38,028 bases of DNA. Source: a virus. Every line of letters begins with the position of its first letter. Position 1 is the stretch's first letter. This document shows positions 22,493-30,746 of the stretch, piece by piece. The notes under the pieces were generated by a model, which searched no databases, was not told the DNA's origin, and saw only the letters and a program-made list of their open reading frames with translations. Position numbers and translations under genes: made by a program. The stretch spans positions 1-38,028 of the IMG/VR virus record IMGVR_UViG_3300031825_000049; one strand, 5' to 3'.

Positions 22493-23374
22493 TTAGGCCA
22501 AAGTAATGTCTACCGTTAATGCCTTAAACTGGTTCCAAAGTTTGAAGCCGAATAAGCCATTAGTGCTTACTTCCTTACCTGTCTTACCGGAAACATCAAA
22601 CGCGCGGGAAGTAACATCTTGCGGAACAGCGTAAGTAGCTGCCCCTTTAACACCGAACACGCGGTGGCCAGAGTTGGTAATCGAAGTGGTGTCAGTACCG
22701 ACGTATGTAGCGTTCTCAAAAGTACCGGAAGCTACAACATAAATATCTACACCAGCGTAATTACTCAAGAAGCCGTTATTCAGAGACCTATCGGAATACG
22801 AGAAACCAGAAGTGAGTTGAGCCTGCAAAATACCGACAATATCAGTATTTTCAACAATCAAGTAAGCTCCGCCCATCGGGGTAGAGTATCCTTCAATCTT
22901 AGAAAGCAGGTTAGCGAAGATTACCGGGATGTTGGAACCCACAGTAAAACCGCCCGTGGGAGTGGTGTAAGTACCAGTACCGTCCTCACAAAGCAAGTTC
23001 ACAATATACTTATCAATAGCAGTCTTAATCGCATAGGCTTGGTTGTCCATGCGGTCTGCCATGATATCTGCGTGCTGCATGACCCGTTCAAAGTCATACA
23101 CCTGTTCACCGACCTTAAACTCTGTACCAACGGTCAGAGTATCGTTAGTCGTGGTGTAAGCAGCGGGGGTGTAAGTACCCGTCAACGTGGAAATTTCCAC
23201 GGTCGGTTGCGAAGAATAAGGATTATAAATCAACTTATTATTCGACCTATCGACGTTACAAACAGCTTCTGCAACTAGGGCGTTTCTCAGGATTTGCTGT
23301 AAATTCGGCCCGAAAAACTTAGTATTCCAGCTAGTTGTACCGTCAGTGTTAGTGACTGGAAATGCTTCAGCCAT
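22493..23374 (-). CDS. major capsid protein
   Basis: The 293-residue product fits an HK97-fold coat protein. The N-terminal arm has TSWNTKFFGPNLQQILRNAL, then TLTVGTEFKVGEQVYDFERV, followed by a helix MQHADIMADRMDNQAYAIKT (a spine-like helix), and a C-terminal domain with VYDGVxxYVV-like strands (GVDIYVVASGTFENATYVGT). It lies in the usual place after portal and scaffold. Length and the QAYAIKTAIDKYI segment resemble coat proteins of environmental podoviruses. It has a good ribosome site (GGGAG) and a strong hairpin behind it. Confidence 0.8.
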   Translation of the reverse strand: MAEAFPVTNTDGTTSWNTKFFGPNLQQILRNALVAEAVCNVDRSNNKLIYNPYSSQPTVEISTLTGTYTPAAYTTTNDTLTVGTEFKVGEQVYDFERVMQHADIMADRMDNQAYAIKTAIDKYIVNLLCEDGTGTYTTPTGGFTVGSNIPVIFANLLSKIEGYSTPMGGAYLIVENTDIVGILQAQLTSGFSYSDRSLNNGFLSNYAGVDIYVVASGTFENATYVGTDTTSITNSGHRVFGVKGAATYAVPQDVTSRAFDVSGKTGKEVSTNGLFGFKLWNQFKALTVDITLA

Positions 23375-23426
23375 AAAACTATTCTATCTCCCACCAGACA
23401 ATTAACCAGCCACCACTAATTAACCG
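23375..23426 (-). promoter_or_regulatory. leader of the capsid gene with a tandem repeat
   Basis: The minus strand has GGTTAATTAGTGGTGGCT followed by GGTTAATTGTCTGGTGGGA, an imperfect duplicate of about 18 bases that ends in the GGGAG ribosome binding site. Confidence 0.45.
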
Positions 23427-24002
23427 TTATTTTTTTGCCTTTTTCAAATTCATTCTCGCAACAGCAAGAGCTTCGGGGTCAACAGACTTTCCCTCGTAAA
23501 ACCTTTGGACAACCTGTTCATCAGTCATTTTGGCTGATGTGCGGCGTGATCCATCGGTATTGGTAGCGTTAGCGGTCTTGCGCTGTTCAGCCAAGTCTTT
23601 CAACCTAGCTTGCATAAAACCGTCCTGCAAAGTCTCAGGGACGCTTTTCCCTAAAATCTTTGCTGCCTTAACAACCTCGTCAACGTCTATCTGCGGAACC
23701 TTAGCGTCCATAAGGGCGTAAAGGTCTTTAGATGAAAGACTGTCTTTGTTCTCTTGCGTTTGCGTCGCCTTGTTTTGGGGAGTACGGGGATTCTTTTGGA
23801 TATCTTCCAAAGTTTTCTGAATCCCTCTAACTACCTGCCAAATCTTAGGCTTCTTTTCTTGGTTATCTTGATTTTGAGAATCTTGATTACCAGTATCGTC
23901 TCCGCTATTTTGGTCAGATACGGAGCTATCTGAATTGTCGCTTACCGAAGTTTCATCAACTTCCAATTCAGCGGCAGGGTCTTGGTTTGTTTCGTCACTC
24001 AT
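23427..24002 (-). CDS. scaffolding protein
   Basis: The 191-residue product is very acidic at the N-terminus (MSDETNQDPAAELEVDETSV, then Ser/Asp/Asn/Gln runs) and basic and helical at the C-terminus (DPEALAVARMNLKKAKK). This charge layout, the length and its place just upstream of the major capsid gene identify a scaffold, which binds the coat protein during head assembly and leaves afterwards. Confidence 0.8.
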   Translation of the reverse strand: MSDETNQDPAAELEVDETSVSDNSDSSVSDQNSGDDTGNQDSQNQDNQEKKPKIWQVVRGIQKTLEDIQKNPRTPQNKATQTQENKDSLSSKDLYALMDAKVPQIDVDEVVKAAKILGKSVPETLQDGFMQARLKDLAEQRKTANATNTDGSRRTSAKMTDEQVVQRFYEGKSVDPEALAVARMNLKKAKK

Positions 24003-24070
24003 TAGAGTTCCTACTAAGTAGATTTATTAACTAGGGTCTACTTTTAACCCCGATAAAATGACTAAGTGTC

Positions 24071-24076
24071 ATTATA
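24071..24076 (-). promoter_or_regulatory. possible late promoter before the scaffold gene
   Basis: A perfect TATAAT lies on the minus strand in the 118-base gap upstream of the scaffold gene, followed by a small hairpin ATGAC-ACTTA-GTCAT. No good -35 box is seen, so it may need an activator or be a false match. Confidence 0.35.
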
Positions 24077-24120
24077 GCCCCGCCTACTCTCGCATAAGCA
24101 GGACTAAATGCTGCCTAACT

Positions 24121-24702
24121 TTATTTTGTGCTATTCATCTGCAATATCTGTCTAATTTCTTGTTCTGAAAGAGTATTTTGAATCGCGTATTGCATTAAAA
24201 ATCTGATTTGACTGTCCACATACGAGACATACCCATTACGAGCGACAACGAAAGAAAAATCATTATCCTTTACTTCCAGGTTGACTCCTTCCAAGTCAGG
24301 GTTCTCCAATCTTTTTAAAGACTTTTCAAGCCATTCCAATATTTTTAATTTAGCTTCGTAAAAATACGGATAACTGTCAGGGTCGGAGTTCTTAATATCC
24401 TGGGTTTGCCAAAGGTCGTAATTCTGTCCAAAAGGCAAATCTTTAGAAAGCTGGGGTAAGAATACCCGTCTCATCAAGTACATCACCGGTGTAATTCTTC
24501 CTAACTCCACTCTCTGACCATCAGTAATCTCAAACCCATAAAAGCAATCTCTTAAAGCCGTATAAATTGGAGTGTCCATCCCGAAAACTGACTGTAATTG
24601 TTTCTTCTCAGTTTTACTGATACGGGCAGGGTTAGTGAGTTCTTGAGCCTTTTGAAGTTTCTCTTGGCGTAACGCATTAGCGTTTTGTGTAGACTTAGAC
24701 AT
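24121..24702 (-). CDS. head-module protein (193 aa)
   Basis: I choose the ATG at 24702 (MSKSTQNANALRQEKLQKAQ). The product is mixed helical, with VFGMDTPIYTALRDCFYGFE and TLSEQEIRQILQMN at the end. It overlaps the upstream gene by 8 bases in another frame. Found between portal and scaffold; no family recognised. Confidence 0.6.
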   Translation of the reverse strand: MSKSTQNANALRQEKLQKAQELTNPARISKTEKKQLQSVFGMDTPIYTALRDCFYGFEITDGQRVELGRITPVMYLMRRVFLPQLSKDLPFGQNYDLWQTQDIKNSDPDSYPYFYEAKLKILEWLEKSLKRLENPDLEGVNLEVKDNDFSFVVARNGYVSYVDSQIRFLMQYAIQNTLSEQEIRQILQMNSTK

Positions 24703-25024
24703 TTTTCGGTTTCCTCCCACGCTTTACTTCGGGTGTAGCGTCAGGTTCAGGTGTAAAATCCAGTTCCTGTTTAACATTTTCTTTCTCGCTAATTTCCACT
24801 TTCAAAGAAGAACCGGCAGCGTAAGAGGGTGATATCTTCTTAATTGCTTCCTCTGGTGCTACATAATCCCACTTGTTAGGCTGGCCGGCAAATGGTTGAC
24901 CCATTGGAACGGTACCTGTAACTTTTCCATACTTCATTAAGTATTTAGCTGGATTTTGGCGTTCATAAGTCTTTAGCCATTCCAGCTTCTGCGCGTCTGA
25001 CATTTTGTTAAAATGTATCTGCAT
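24695..25024 (-). CDS. small head-module protein (109 aa)
   Basis: N-terminal helices (NKMSDAQKLEWLKTYERQNP) lead into a segment with GTVPMGQPFAGQPNKWDYVA and an acidic, then basic tail ending VKRGRKPKNV. It shares one base with the portal stop region. Unknown function in head assembly. Confidence 0.6.
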   Translation of the reverse strand: MQIHFNKMSDAQKLEWLKTYERQNPAKYLMKYGKVTGTVPMGQPFAGQPNKWDYVAPEEAIKKISPSYAAGSSLKVEISEKENVKQELDFTPEPDATPEVKRGRKPKNV

Positions 25025-26829
25025 TATTGTGTAGGCGTTTTCTGTCCCGCTGCCACCATAGCAGGACTCATTTGTAATTGTGGCTTGCTTACTGGAATTT
25101 CCACTGGGCTGATTTGTCCAGTAGTTTCTAGTATTTTATTAAACAAAGTTTTTGCGGTTGGGTCTTGAAGCACCATTGGATTACGGGCGATAGTTTGTAG
25201 CGTGGTGCTTAGTGTGGTAAGGACAGCTTGCGTGTCCATAGCCTCATCCTTGATATTTATATCAGGCTCCCACTCAAAATCTTTCATCAATTCTTTCCAG
25301 GTCTTATCTGGAATGTCGGATGGTCGTATGTATCTTTGATTTCCTAATGTTGAAAGCTCCTGTCTAACATCTTGCTCCAACATATTTCTGTCCATATTTT
25401 GGGCAACCTGGCCGGAAAGAACAGTATCAATAACCTGTTTATTATCCCGTCTAATTGCTTCATTTGGGACATACATTGAGTCGAATTGTGCCAAGTCATT
25501 ATCCTCAAGGATTGCCGTAATCTCGTCGCTAGTATCCATTTTGGTCTTAAGGAACGGGATAATGTAATTCCTAAGCATTTCTTCAATCGCCAAGCCCTTA
25601 TTCTCTTTCATTACCTCAAATAAGGAATGAGACTCTTGCAAAAGTGCTTCTGTCTGACGCCATGCCGCACCTGCCTTAACCTCACCTGTGGCCATCGCTT
25701 CGGATATTCCGTTTAACTCGCGTCCCTGACTTTGCCACAACTGCCCAAAAGTAACTATTTGGGTAATGTCATGTTGGTTATTTACCTGGGTAATAGGCGA
25801 ATTGTCGGCATGGACTAAGATGTTTCCTGTAATCAAGTCTTCCAAGACATTCCTTCCGGCATAAGTACCGTCAGCGGTTTGCATTATCATCAAAGAGGCC
25901 AGGTCAAGAACATCTTTTTGCAACTTCATTGAATGGTTGGTCATCCACTGGGCTTGAAATAGGTTTTCCACTGACCCAATACTCAAAGCTCTGCCATCTT
26001 CTTTGATTAAGTGGGTAATGAAATACGGGTCTTTCTTTTCCTTTCCTTTGTAAAGAGTGTAGTCATCGTAAGCATAAGTCCGTGCGCTTCTGTCGTAATC
26101 ACCCTTAACGAAAGAGACAACGTGCATCTGTTGGACATAAATTTCATCGTCAGATTCTTTATCCGTTATCAAGGATAAGGGTAATTCCCCATGTACTTCA
26201 TAAAGTTTGATGTAATTATCCTTATTGTCTTTGTTCTGACCACCAATTTGTTTTCTGCTTTGTGTAGCTGATAAAAGGTTCTCTAGTGCTTCTTGGTCGT
26301 AATCCTTTTTCTTCCTTAATTGAGCCGGGGTGAACTCAAGTATTTCTATCTTCACATTACTTTCAAAATCAATAACGTCAGAAATAAGCCTGTTCCAAGG
26401 AATGCAATTACAGAAAAGATCTCCGTCTTTTTCAACGAATTTGACTACATAACTTCCATAAGTCGCAAGCCCCCTACCCCAATCATTCAAGAAAGCGCCA
26501 AAATTGGCTTTCTTCATCCAATTCTTTAAAAGGATGTTAGCTACTAAAGTTAAGATAACCTGGTTAGACTTAGTCGAGGTTAGTTTAATATCCTTACGGT
26601 CAATATCCGTAGCCCTAAACCAGATATTTCTAGCTGCTATAACAATGTTAAAGAACGGTTTTTCTCTGCCAATCGCGTCCGCGCTTCCCGATAAATGGAC
26701 TGAATTAATATAAGCGTCAATCGTATTTATCGTTTCATACATATTAAAATCAACATACTTGCTGATTGTAGTAGTGCCGTTTGTATATTGACTCTCTTGT
26801 TCCCTTACGATTGAGCAAATATTATCCAT
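25024..26829 (-). CDS. portal protein
   Basis: The 601-residue product has the features of a podoviral portal: an N-terminal helical region, the core FFNIVIAARNIWFRATDIDR, then NWMKKANFGAFLNDWGRGLA, the wing-and-stem section with LFCNCIPWNRLISDVIDFES and later GISEAMATGEVKAGAAWRQT, and a C-terminal helical barrel. The portal ring is the DNA gate of the capsid and the docking site for terminase. It lies between terminase and scaffold, as expected. Confidence 0.8.
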   Translation of the reverse strand: MDNICSIVREQESQYTNGTTTISKYVDFNMYETINTIDAYINSVHLSGSADAIGREKPFFNIVIAARNIWFRATDIDRKDIKLTSTKSNQVILTLVANILLKNWMKKANFGAFLNDWGRGLATYGSYVVKFVEKDGDLFCNCIPWNRLISDVIDFESNVKIEILEFTPAQLRKKKDYDQEALENLLSATQSRKQIGGQNKDNKDNYIKLYEVHGELPLSLITDKESDDEIYVQQMHVVSFVKGDYDRSARTYAYDDYTLYKGKEKKDPYFITHLIKEDGRALSIGSVENLFQAQWMTNHSMKLQKDVLDLASLMIMQTADGTYAGRNVLEDLITGNILVHADNSPITQVNNQHDITQIVTFGQLWQSQGRELNGISEAMATGEVKAGAAWRQTEALLQESHSLFEVMKENKGLAIEEMLRNYIIPFLKTKMDTSDEITAILEDNDLAQFDSMYVPNEAIRRDNKQVIDTVLSGQVAQNMDRNMLEQDVRQELSTLGNQRYIRPSDIPDKTWKELMKDFEWEPDINIKDEAMDTQAVLTTLSTTLQTIARNPMVLQDPTAKTLFNKILETTGQISPVEIPVSKPQLQMSPAMVAAGQKTPTQ

Positions 26830-27131
26830 TAAATAAGGTCGTTAAAAACTGCCGTTACGTCTAAAGTACCTGATGTTTCAACATAAATTCCATTAGTGAA
26901 TTCAAGTTCTTTGTAAGCTACAACCGAAGAACCGGCAGCGGGGGTGTAAGTCCCGCCAACAGCGGAATTAGATGTTGCTGTCCCGTTGCATAATCGCCAA
27001 GTTCCCGATGAATGGGAATTAACGATAACCTCATGCAAAACTGCATGACTAGAGGTAATTTGCCCTGTGGTCTTTACATTGGAGCCTTGGGCTTTTATCC
27101 AAGTCCCTGCGCTTATATTTTGGGCTGACAT
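26829..27131 (-). CDS. beta-rich small structural protein (100 aa)
   Basis: MSAQNISAGTWIKAQGSNVK, then HAVLHEVIVNSHSSGTWRLC and SVVAYKELEFTNGIYVETSG give an all-beta profile, as found in small head or decoration proteins. It overlaps the portal start by one base. A decoration or head-completion role is only inferred. Confidence 0.6.
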   Translation of the reverse strand: MSAQNISAGTWIKAQGSNVKTTGQITSSHAVLHEVIVNSHSSGTWRLCNGTATSNSAVGGTYTPAAGSSVVAYKELEFTNGIYVETSGTLDVTAVFNDLI

Positions 27132-27156
27132 TTAAGTTAATGTTCTCCACCAGCTT

Positions 27157-27363
27157 TTATGTTATGTCTATTTGTAAGGTATTTAATACATCTTTTGGGA
27201 GCTGCAAACCTGCGGCCACTAAATCAACCAATTTCACTCTGACACCAAGCTTATCGGGGACGCACTTCACAAATCGGCGTTTGCCAATCTTCAAGATAAA
27301 CGGCTCCCAGATTTTAAGTATGGCTTTTGGGTTGTTAATCGTTTGCCAGTCAATCTGTGTCAT
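27157..27363 (-). CDS. small protein between terminase and portal module (68 aa)
   Basis: MTQIDWQTINNPKAILKIWE..., with no recognised motif. It overlaps the terminase stop as ATGA, and so belongs to the packaging operon. Confidence 0.6.
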   Translation of the reverse strand: MTQIDWQTINNPKAILKIWEPFILKIGKRRFVKCVPDKLGVRVKLVDLVAAGLQLPKDVLNTLQIDIT

Positions 27364-28565
27364 TTTGTTGAATTTAAGACTCTTTGATTTCTATTCCTTG
27401 CCCAAGTTTGCTGTTGTACTCTCGCAATTTCAGGGTCTTTGGGCTTTAAAGTCTGTAAGGCGTATCTGATAGCGTCCATTGAATGACTCCAAGTATGATC
27501 GGGTTCGTTTATAATCTTTCCGTCCTTATCTGTAAGCCAAACGTAATTCCTGTATTCCTTTAAGACATTTATGCTTCTTCGTGTAACTGAAATCCTTTGG
27601 CTTTGAACATAATCTATTCCCTGTTTTACTGACCCTGGGCCTTTAGATACTTCCAGCATGGTCAGTCCATAAAGTTTCAGCTCGTCAACGCTCTTAGGTT
27701 CTGCTGGGTCAAAAGCGCAAGGAACTAGCTCTTTACCACGATTTTTAACAACATCCGCTATCTGGTTGTTGTGTAGCCCTTTTTGGTAAGCAATCTCATC
27801 AACAATATAACCACCGTTGTACCTGTAAATATCAACTATCGCCGCTGGGTCATTGGTATAACCAAAGTCTCCGCCTGTCCTGACTAACTGTGCTTCATGG
27901 GGGATGTCGTCAATTATCTGCCAACCCTTATAAATCCTTGTCTCTATCTCTCCTAGCTGCCCTAATGCGTATACTTGCCACCAAGTCTTGTTATTTTGGT
28001 GAGCATAAATTTCAGCCTTAGAAACATCATCTAATGCTTCATTATCCAGGAAAGTTAGGGTAATAAAATCTACATCCTGCCGCTTACCAAGCATTTCTGT
28101 ATAGAACCAAAACTCCTCTACGGGGTTCCAGTCCATCCAAACTATCTTACGAGTACGGGTTATAAGCTGGTCAGCTATCTGGTAGGAAATGTTATTAGCT
28201 TCATTTATGAAAAGAACATCCCTTCTTGGCCCATGTGCCTTGCCATAAGTATCTACGCTTAGAAATTCTAGTATCGTACCACCGTTAAACGTGTACTCAT
28301 GCTTGGTTTCGTGCCAATTATCCTCATTCCAGTAACCATTGGCTTTCATTATGTTTTTAAAGTCCCGAATTGCACCATCCTCTAGGTGGGGGAAACTTTC
28401 CGAAACTACACTTAAAATCTCATTTTCTGTACTCTGTCCGTAATCTATTAACCAAACCAGTATGCTTATTGTCTTACTTGCCGAAGTCCCCCCCGCCACC
28501 GCCCTAATTCTCTTGTTTAGCTGGAATATCTTCTTGGTCGATGTCGTGTCTTGAAAGCCCACCAT
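27360..28565 (-). CDS. terL: terminase large subunit
   Basis: The 401-residue product has the ATPase domain with a Walker A of AVAGGTSASKT (residues 22-32), a Walker B of DVLFINEA (116-123) and a coupling region near TRTRKIVWMDWNP. The RNase-H-like nuclease domain has GGDFGYTNDPAAI (231-243), AFDPAEP and a final HTWSHSMDAIRYAL. It belongs with the Terminase_3/PBSX-type large subunits. It powers DNA packaging into the procapsid and cuts concatemers. The start overlaps the small subunit by 62 bases with no clear ribosome site, so an alternative start is possible but must precede residue 22. Confidence 0.9.
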   Translation of the reverse strand: MVGFQDTTSTKKIFQLNKRIRAVAGGTSASKTISILVWLIDYGQSTENEILSVVSESFPHLEDGAIRDFKNIMKANGYWNEDNWHETKHEYTFNGGTILEFLSVDTYGKAHGPRRDVLFINEANNISYQIADQLITRTRKIVWMDWNPVEEFWFYTEMLGKRQDVDFITLTFLDNEALDDVSKAEIYAHQNNKTWWQVYALGQLGEIETRIYKGWQIIDDIPHEAQLVRTGGDFGYTNDPAAIVDIYRYNGGYIVDEIAYQKGLHNNQIADVVKNRGKELVPCAFDPAEPKSVDELKLYGLTMLEVSKGPGSVKQGIDYVQSQRISVTRRSINVLKEYRNYVWLTDKDGKIINEPDHTWSHSMDAIRYALQTLKPKDPEIARVQQQTWARNRNQRVLNSTK

Positions 28566-28797
28566 AAATAGGAATTACTGGTAAAGGATTTTCAGGGTCA
28601 TTGCCTAGCTTCTGCGCCATACCCTTAACAACTATTGGTAAGGCCATTTCTTTTGTTTGCTGGAAGTTAAGGCTTTTGTCCAAATACTTTTTTACTTTAC
28701 TTCTAGCCAGTTTTAATAAAGCCTGCTCAGTTATCTCATCAATGGCAGCCTGTTTTTCTTCCGCTTTAGTCTTTCGGCCGCTATTCCTGTTGCCCAT
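28504..28797 (-). CDS. terminase small subunit candidate
   Basis: The 97-residue product starts MGNRNSGRKTKAEEKQAAID with helices and ends in an acidic tail. Short, basic-then-helical proteins directly before a large terminase are usually the small subunit that recognises the packaging site. No classical HTH is obvious, so the call rests on position and size. Confidence 0.65.
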   Translation of the reverse strand: MGNRNSGRKTKAEEKQAAIDEITEQALLKLARSKVKKYLDKSLNFQQTKEMALPIVVKGMAQKLGNDPENPLPVIPIYGGLSRHDIDQEDIPAKQEN

Positions 28798-28823
28798 GTT
28801 TTAAAACCTTTTTAACCGCTTAT

Positions 28824-28979
28824 TTAAGCCTTAATCTTTCCTATTGGCAAATCACTAACAGTTATCTTCCCAACACACCAACTGCAATCCCTGTAACCAA
28901 AACTGTGACAGTCGCATTTACAGGTAGAGAACCCTAACATTTTAAGTAACCAGTTCATGTTTTTATGCTTAACCCCCAT
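28824..28979 (-). CDS. Cys-rich peptide with CxCDCH (51 aa)
   Basis: AGGAG lies upstream of ATG 28979. The product reads MGVKHKNMNWLLKMLGFSTC then KCDCHSFGYRDCSWC and a short tail. The Cys knuckle could bind zinc. Its CxCDCH pattern matches the plus-strand peptide at 9007-9141, so they may be distant relatives. Function unknown. Confidence 0.65.
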   Translation of the reverse strand: MGVKHKNMNWLLKMLGFSTCKCDCHSFGYRDCSWCVGKITVSDLPIGKIKA

Positions 28980-29048
28980 ATCTTAAATCTCCTGTAGGGG
29001 GTATTGCGCCAAAGGCGTAGAAAAATAGGAGAGGTAGGCATAAAAAAA

Positions 29049-29390
29049 TTAATTCTCTTTACTTAAAAAAGTCTTTAATCTATGACAATTAGCACATAAT
29101 GTTTGCAAATTTTCTGGATTATTATTACTATGATTTCCATCAATATGGTCTACGTCTAATTGGCACATACTAATTGGAACAAATTTGCAAAAATCACATA
29201 TACTTTTTCTATACTTATAGTAAGGCTTCCTATATTTGAATAGCTTAATTTTTAATTCTTTTGATGTTTTTACACCTGCCTCACATAAATAACACTTATT
29301 GCGCCATTCCGTCTTATTTCTACGTTTAACCTTCCTGACACCACAAATAGAACACATTTTCCCGTCAAAATTCAATCTTTTTCTACCCAT
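29049..29390 (-). CDS. HNH endonuclease with zinc-binding cysteines (113 aa)
   Basis: I choose ATG 29390 (MGRKRLNFDGKMCSICGVRK). Three Cys pairs (CSIC, CYLC, CDFC) precede the HNH core LDVDHIDGNHSNNNPENLQT followed by LCANCHRLK. This is a single-domain phage HNH nuclease, probably a free-standing homing endonuclease. It is preceded by leader cassette C, like the other HNH gene at 4910-5440. Confidence 0.85.
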   Translation of the reverse strand: MGRKRLNFDGKMCSICGVRKVKRRNKTEWRNKCYLCEAGVKTSKELKIKLFKYRKPYYKYRKSICDFCKFVPISMCQLDVDHIDGNHSNNNPENLQTLCANCHRLKTFLSKEN

Positions 29391-29397
29391 AAAATAC

Positions 29398-29493
29398 AAA
29401 AACCAGCCAAACCCATAAAACTGGGTAAGGCCGGTTCGTTCCGGTTCGATATTAAGTTAGTTACAGTATATACTATTTTGAACTATCTTGCAA
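29398..29493 (-). promoter_or_regulatory. promoter-leader-terminator cassette C
   Basis: TTGCAA (29488-29493), 17 bases, TATACT (29465-29470). The leader has CGGAACGAACCGG (29431-29443), identical over 13 bases to cassette D, then a hairpin GCC/GGC plus ACCCA/TGGGT (29406-29431) and a T-run (29398-29402), ending 8 bases before the HNH start codon. Confidence 0.75.
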
Positions 29494-29640
29494 GTCAACA
29501 ATACCTTTTTTTATCAAATACCTTAATTCTTCCCACATAACCATTAAATGAATCTGTCCCGTAAATCTCTTGTCAGGTAGTTCTACATACTGGCCTTTCT
29601 TAAACCCTTTATAGTCTTTGTTAAATTTGAATATCGGCAT
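29473..29640 (-). CDS. small protein (55 aa)
   Basis: ATG 29640 overlaps the previous stop as TAATG. The product MPIFKFNKDYKGFKKGQYVE then LPDKRFTGQIHLMVMWEELR resembles a short KOW/SH3-like strand followed by a helix, but I cannot name it. Its 3' end contains the -35 box of cassette C. Confidence 0.65.
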   Translation of the reverse strand: MPIFKFNKDYKGFKKGQYVELPDKRFTGQIHLMVMWEELRYLIKKGIVDLQDSSK

Positions 29641-29822
29641 TATTTTATATATTTTAAACTCCCCTGCTTAATCATAACCTTAGTCTTTCTTGTGATAATA
29701 AGCGTATCAGGTATACCCCCGTCTTCGGGGACTTTAAACTCTACCGATTCAAAAGGCTTTAAATCTTTAAGATATTCCACCAGTTTTTTTATACTTGGCG
29801 TAGCCTTTATGAATTCATCCAT
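29640..29822 (-). CDS. small protein (60 aa)
   Basis: I choose ATG 29822 (MDEFIKATPSIKKLVEYLKD) rather than a longer frame, because the upstream part of that frame is occupied by the membrane-protein gene at 29825-29992. Helix, then SVEFKVPEDGGIPDTLIITR strands. Function unknown. Confidence 0.6.
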   Translation of the reverse strand: MDEFIKATPSIKKLVEYLKDLKPFESVEFKVPEDGGIPDTLIITRKTKVMIKQGSLKYIK

Positions 29823-29824
29823 GT

Positions 29825-29992
29825 TTATTTTGCCGCTATTACTTTTAACAATCCAATCGCTTCCCATCCCCACCACGCCGCACCAGCCATAGCCAGTATC
29901 ATCAGCGCTAGTTTCCACTTTTGGCTCCAATCGCTTACCTTTACTGGTTTTCCACCTATTATTTTTCCTGAGTTATAGTCTATGTAGGCCAT
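29825..29992 (-). CDS. small membrane protein (55 aa)
   Basis: MAYIDYNSGKIIGGKPVKVS then DWSQKWKLALMILAMAGAAW and a hydrophobic end. One membrane span near the C-terminus. It begins inside the end of the 26-residue peptide gene and ends 2 bases before the next start, so it is part of a tightly coupled chain. Confidence 0.65.
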   Translation of the reverse strand: MAYIDYNSGKIIGGKPVKVSDWSQKWKLALMILAMAGAAWWGWEAIGLLKVIAAK

Positions 29993-30053
29993 AAATAAGT
30001 ATTAATATCCAAAACACTAAAGCTATAAGACTAATCTTTGTATCGAGGGTCAT
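29973..30053 (-). CDS. 26-residue membrane peptide
   Basis: ATG 30053 overlaps the stop of the upstream gene as ATGA. MTLDTKISLIALVFWILILI and six more residues: nearly all hydrophobic, one span. Its start and stop both touch neighbouring genes, which supports real translation. Confidence 0.6.
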   Translation of the reverse strand: MTLDTKISLIALVFWILILIYGLHRL

Positions 30054-30361
30054 TTTTGTTTCCTTACCCATTCTAACAACTCTCTTAACTCCGCATTATG
30101 ATTATTCCCCAGGGTGGTGTTGTATCGCAAAATACCTACCCACACCAAGAACCTGCCTACCCCGGCCGCTACAATCATCAGGGTCAGGTAGTAAAGCGGT
30201 ATATGCCAAAATGGTACGCTTACCCCACGGACTGAGAGCAGTGTAATGATAGCCAGGGTTTCCGGGATGAATGAGCCTATCTTAGCGTACTCGCCACGGG
30301 CTTGGGCGGCGTACCACATAATATCCTGATACCAAAAGAATAATCGTTTTAAGTAGTTCAT
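30050..30361 (-). CDS. membrane protein (103 aa)
   Basis: ATG 30361 overlaps the stop of the 35-residue gene as TAATG. MNYLKRLFFWYQDIMWYAAQ is followed by three hydrophobic segments (LAIITLLSVRGVSVPFWHIP; LYYLTLMIVAAGVGRFLVWV). A conserved-looking integral membrane protein of unknown role in the accessory region. Confidence 0.65.
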   Translation of the reverse strand: MNYLKRLFFWYQDIMWYAAQARGEYAKIGSFIPETLAIITLLSVRGVSVPFWHIPLYYLTLMIVAAGVGRFLVWVGILRYNTTLGNNHNAELRELLEWVRKQK

Positions 30362-30468
30362 TAAAAATGCGTTATCTTCCACATACAATAGGCCATAAGA
30401 CCTAGAGCTAGGATGGTTAAGTGTAGTAATATCCAGTCAACAATACACCAGGTTTTATCTTGTTTCAT
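30361..30468 (-). CDS. 35-residue membrane peptide
   Basis: MKQDKTWCIVDWILLHLTIL and on to YCMWKITHF: one hydrophobic helix with a Trp/Cys-rich end. Overlaps both neighbours (13 bases with the previous, TAATG with the next). Confidence 0.6.
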   Translation of the reverse strand: MKQDKTWCIVDWILLHLTILALGLMAYCMWKITHF

Positions 30469-30526
30469 ACAGCATCCCACAGATGAACCCTGCTATAAAC
30501 CAAATGATACAGGCTAATATAATCAT
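30455..30526 (-). CDS. 23-residue membrane peptide
   Basis: ATG 30526 overlaps the previous stop as ATGA and has AGGAG upstream. MIILACIIWFIAGFICGMLY-ETR is a single span. It is one of four tiny consecutive membrane peptides. Confidence 0.55.
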   Translation of the reverse strand: MIILACIIWFIAGFICGMLYETR

Positions 30527-30744
30527 ACATTTCTCCTATGTCCCCGTGGGGTGGGGTTAAATTGGTTACAATTACATCTCGTTAAATCTGAATTTATTTT
30601 TATACATTCGCCTATTTTACCAATGTGGTAATTCCGTGAACAGTGACCACAAGAGCATATCGGATGTTTGCATTTACCTTTTTGACAGACTTCACTAAAT
30701 TGTGGAAGTATTCTGTCAGCAACTTTTTCGTATATATCTTTCAT
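30523..30744 (-). CDS. Cys-rich small protein (73 aa)
   Basis: Central CQKGKCKHPICSCGHCSRNY and a later RCNCNQ give eight Cys and two His, a likely two-zinc fold. It starts the chain of coupled membrane peptides. No named family. Confidence 0.65.
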   Translation of the reverse strand: MKDIYEKVADRILPQFSEVCQKGKCKHPICSCGHCSRNYHIGKIGECIKINSDLTRCNCNQFNPTPRGHRRNV

Positions 30745-30746
30745 AC

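Noticed and set aside
22619-23278. 219-residue plus-strand ORF
   Set aside because: Antisense to the major capsid gene; the sense frame has the protein pattern and gene order.
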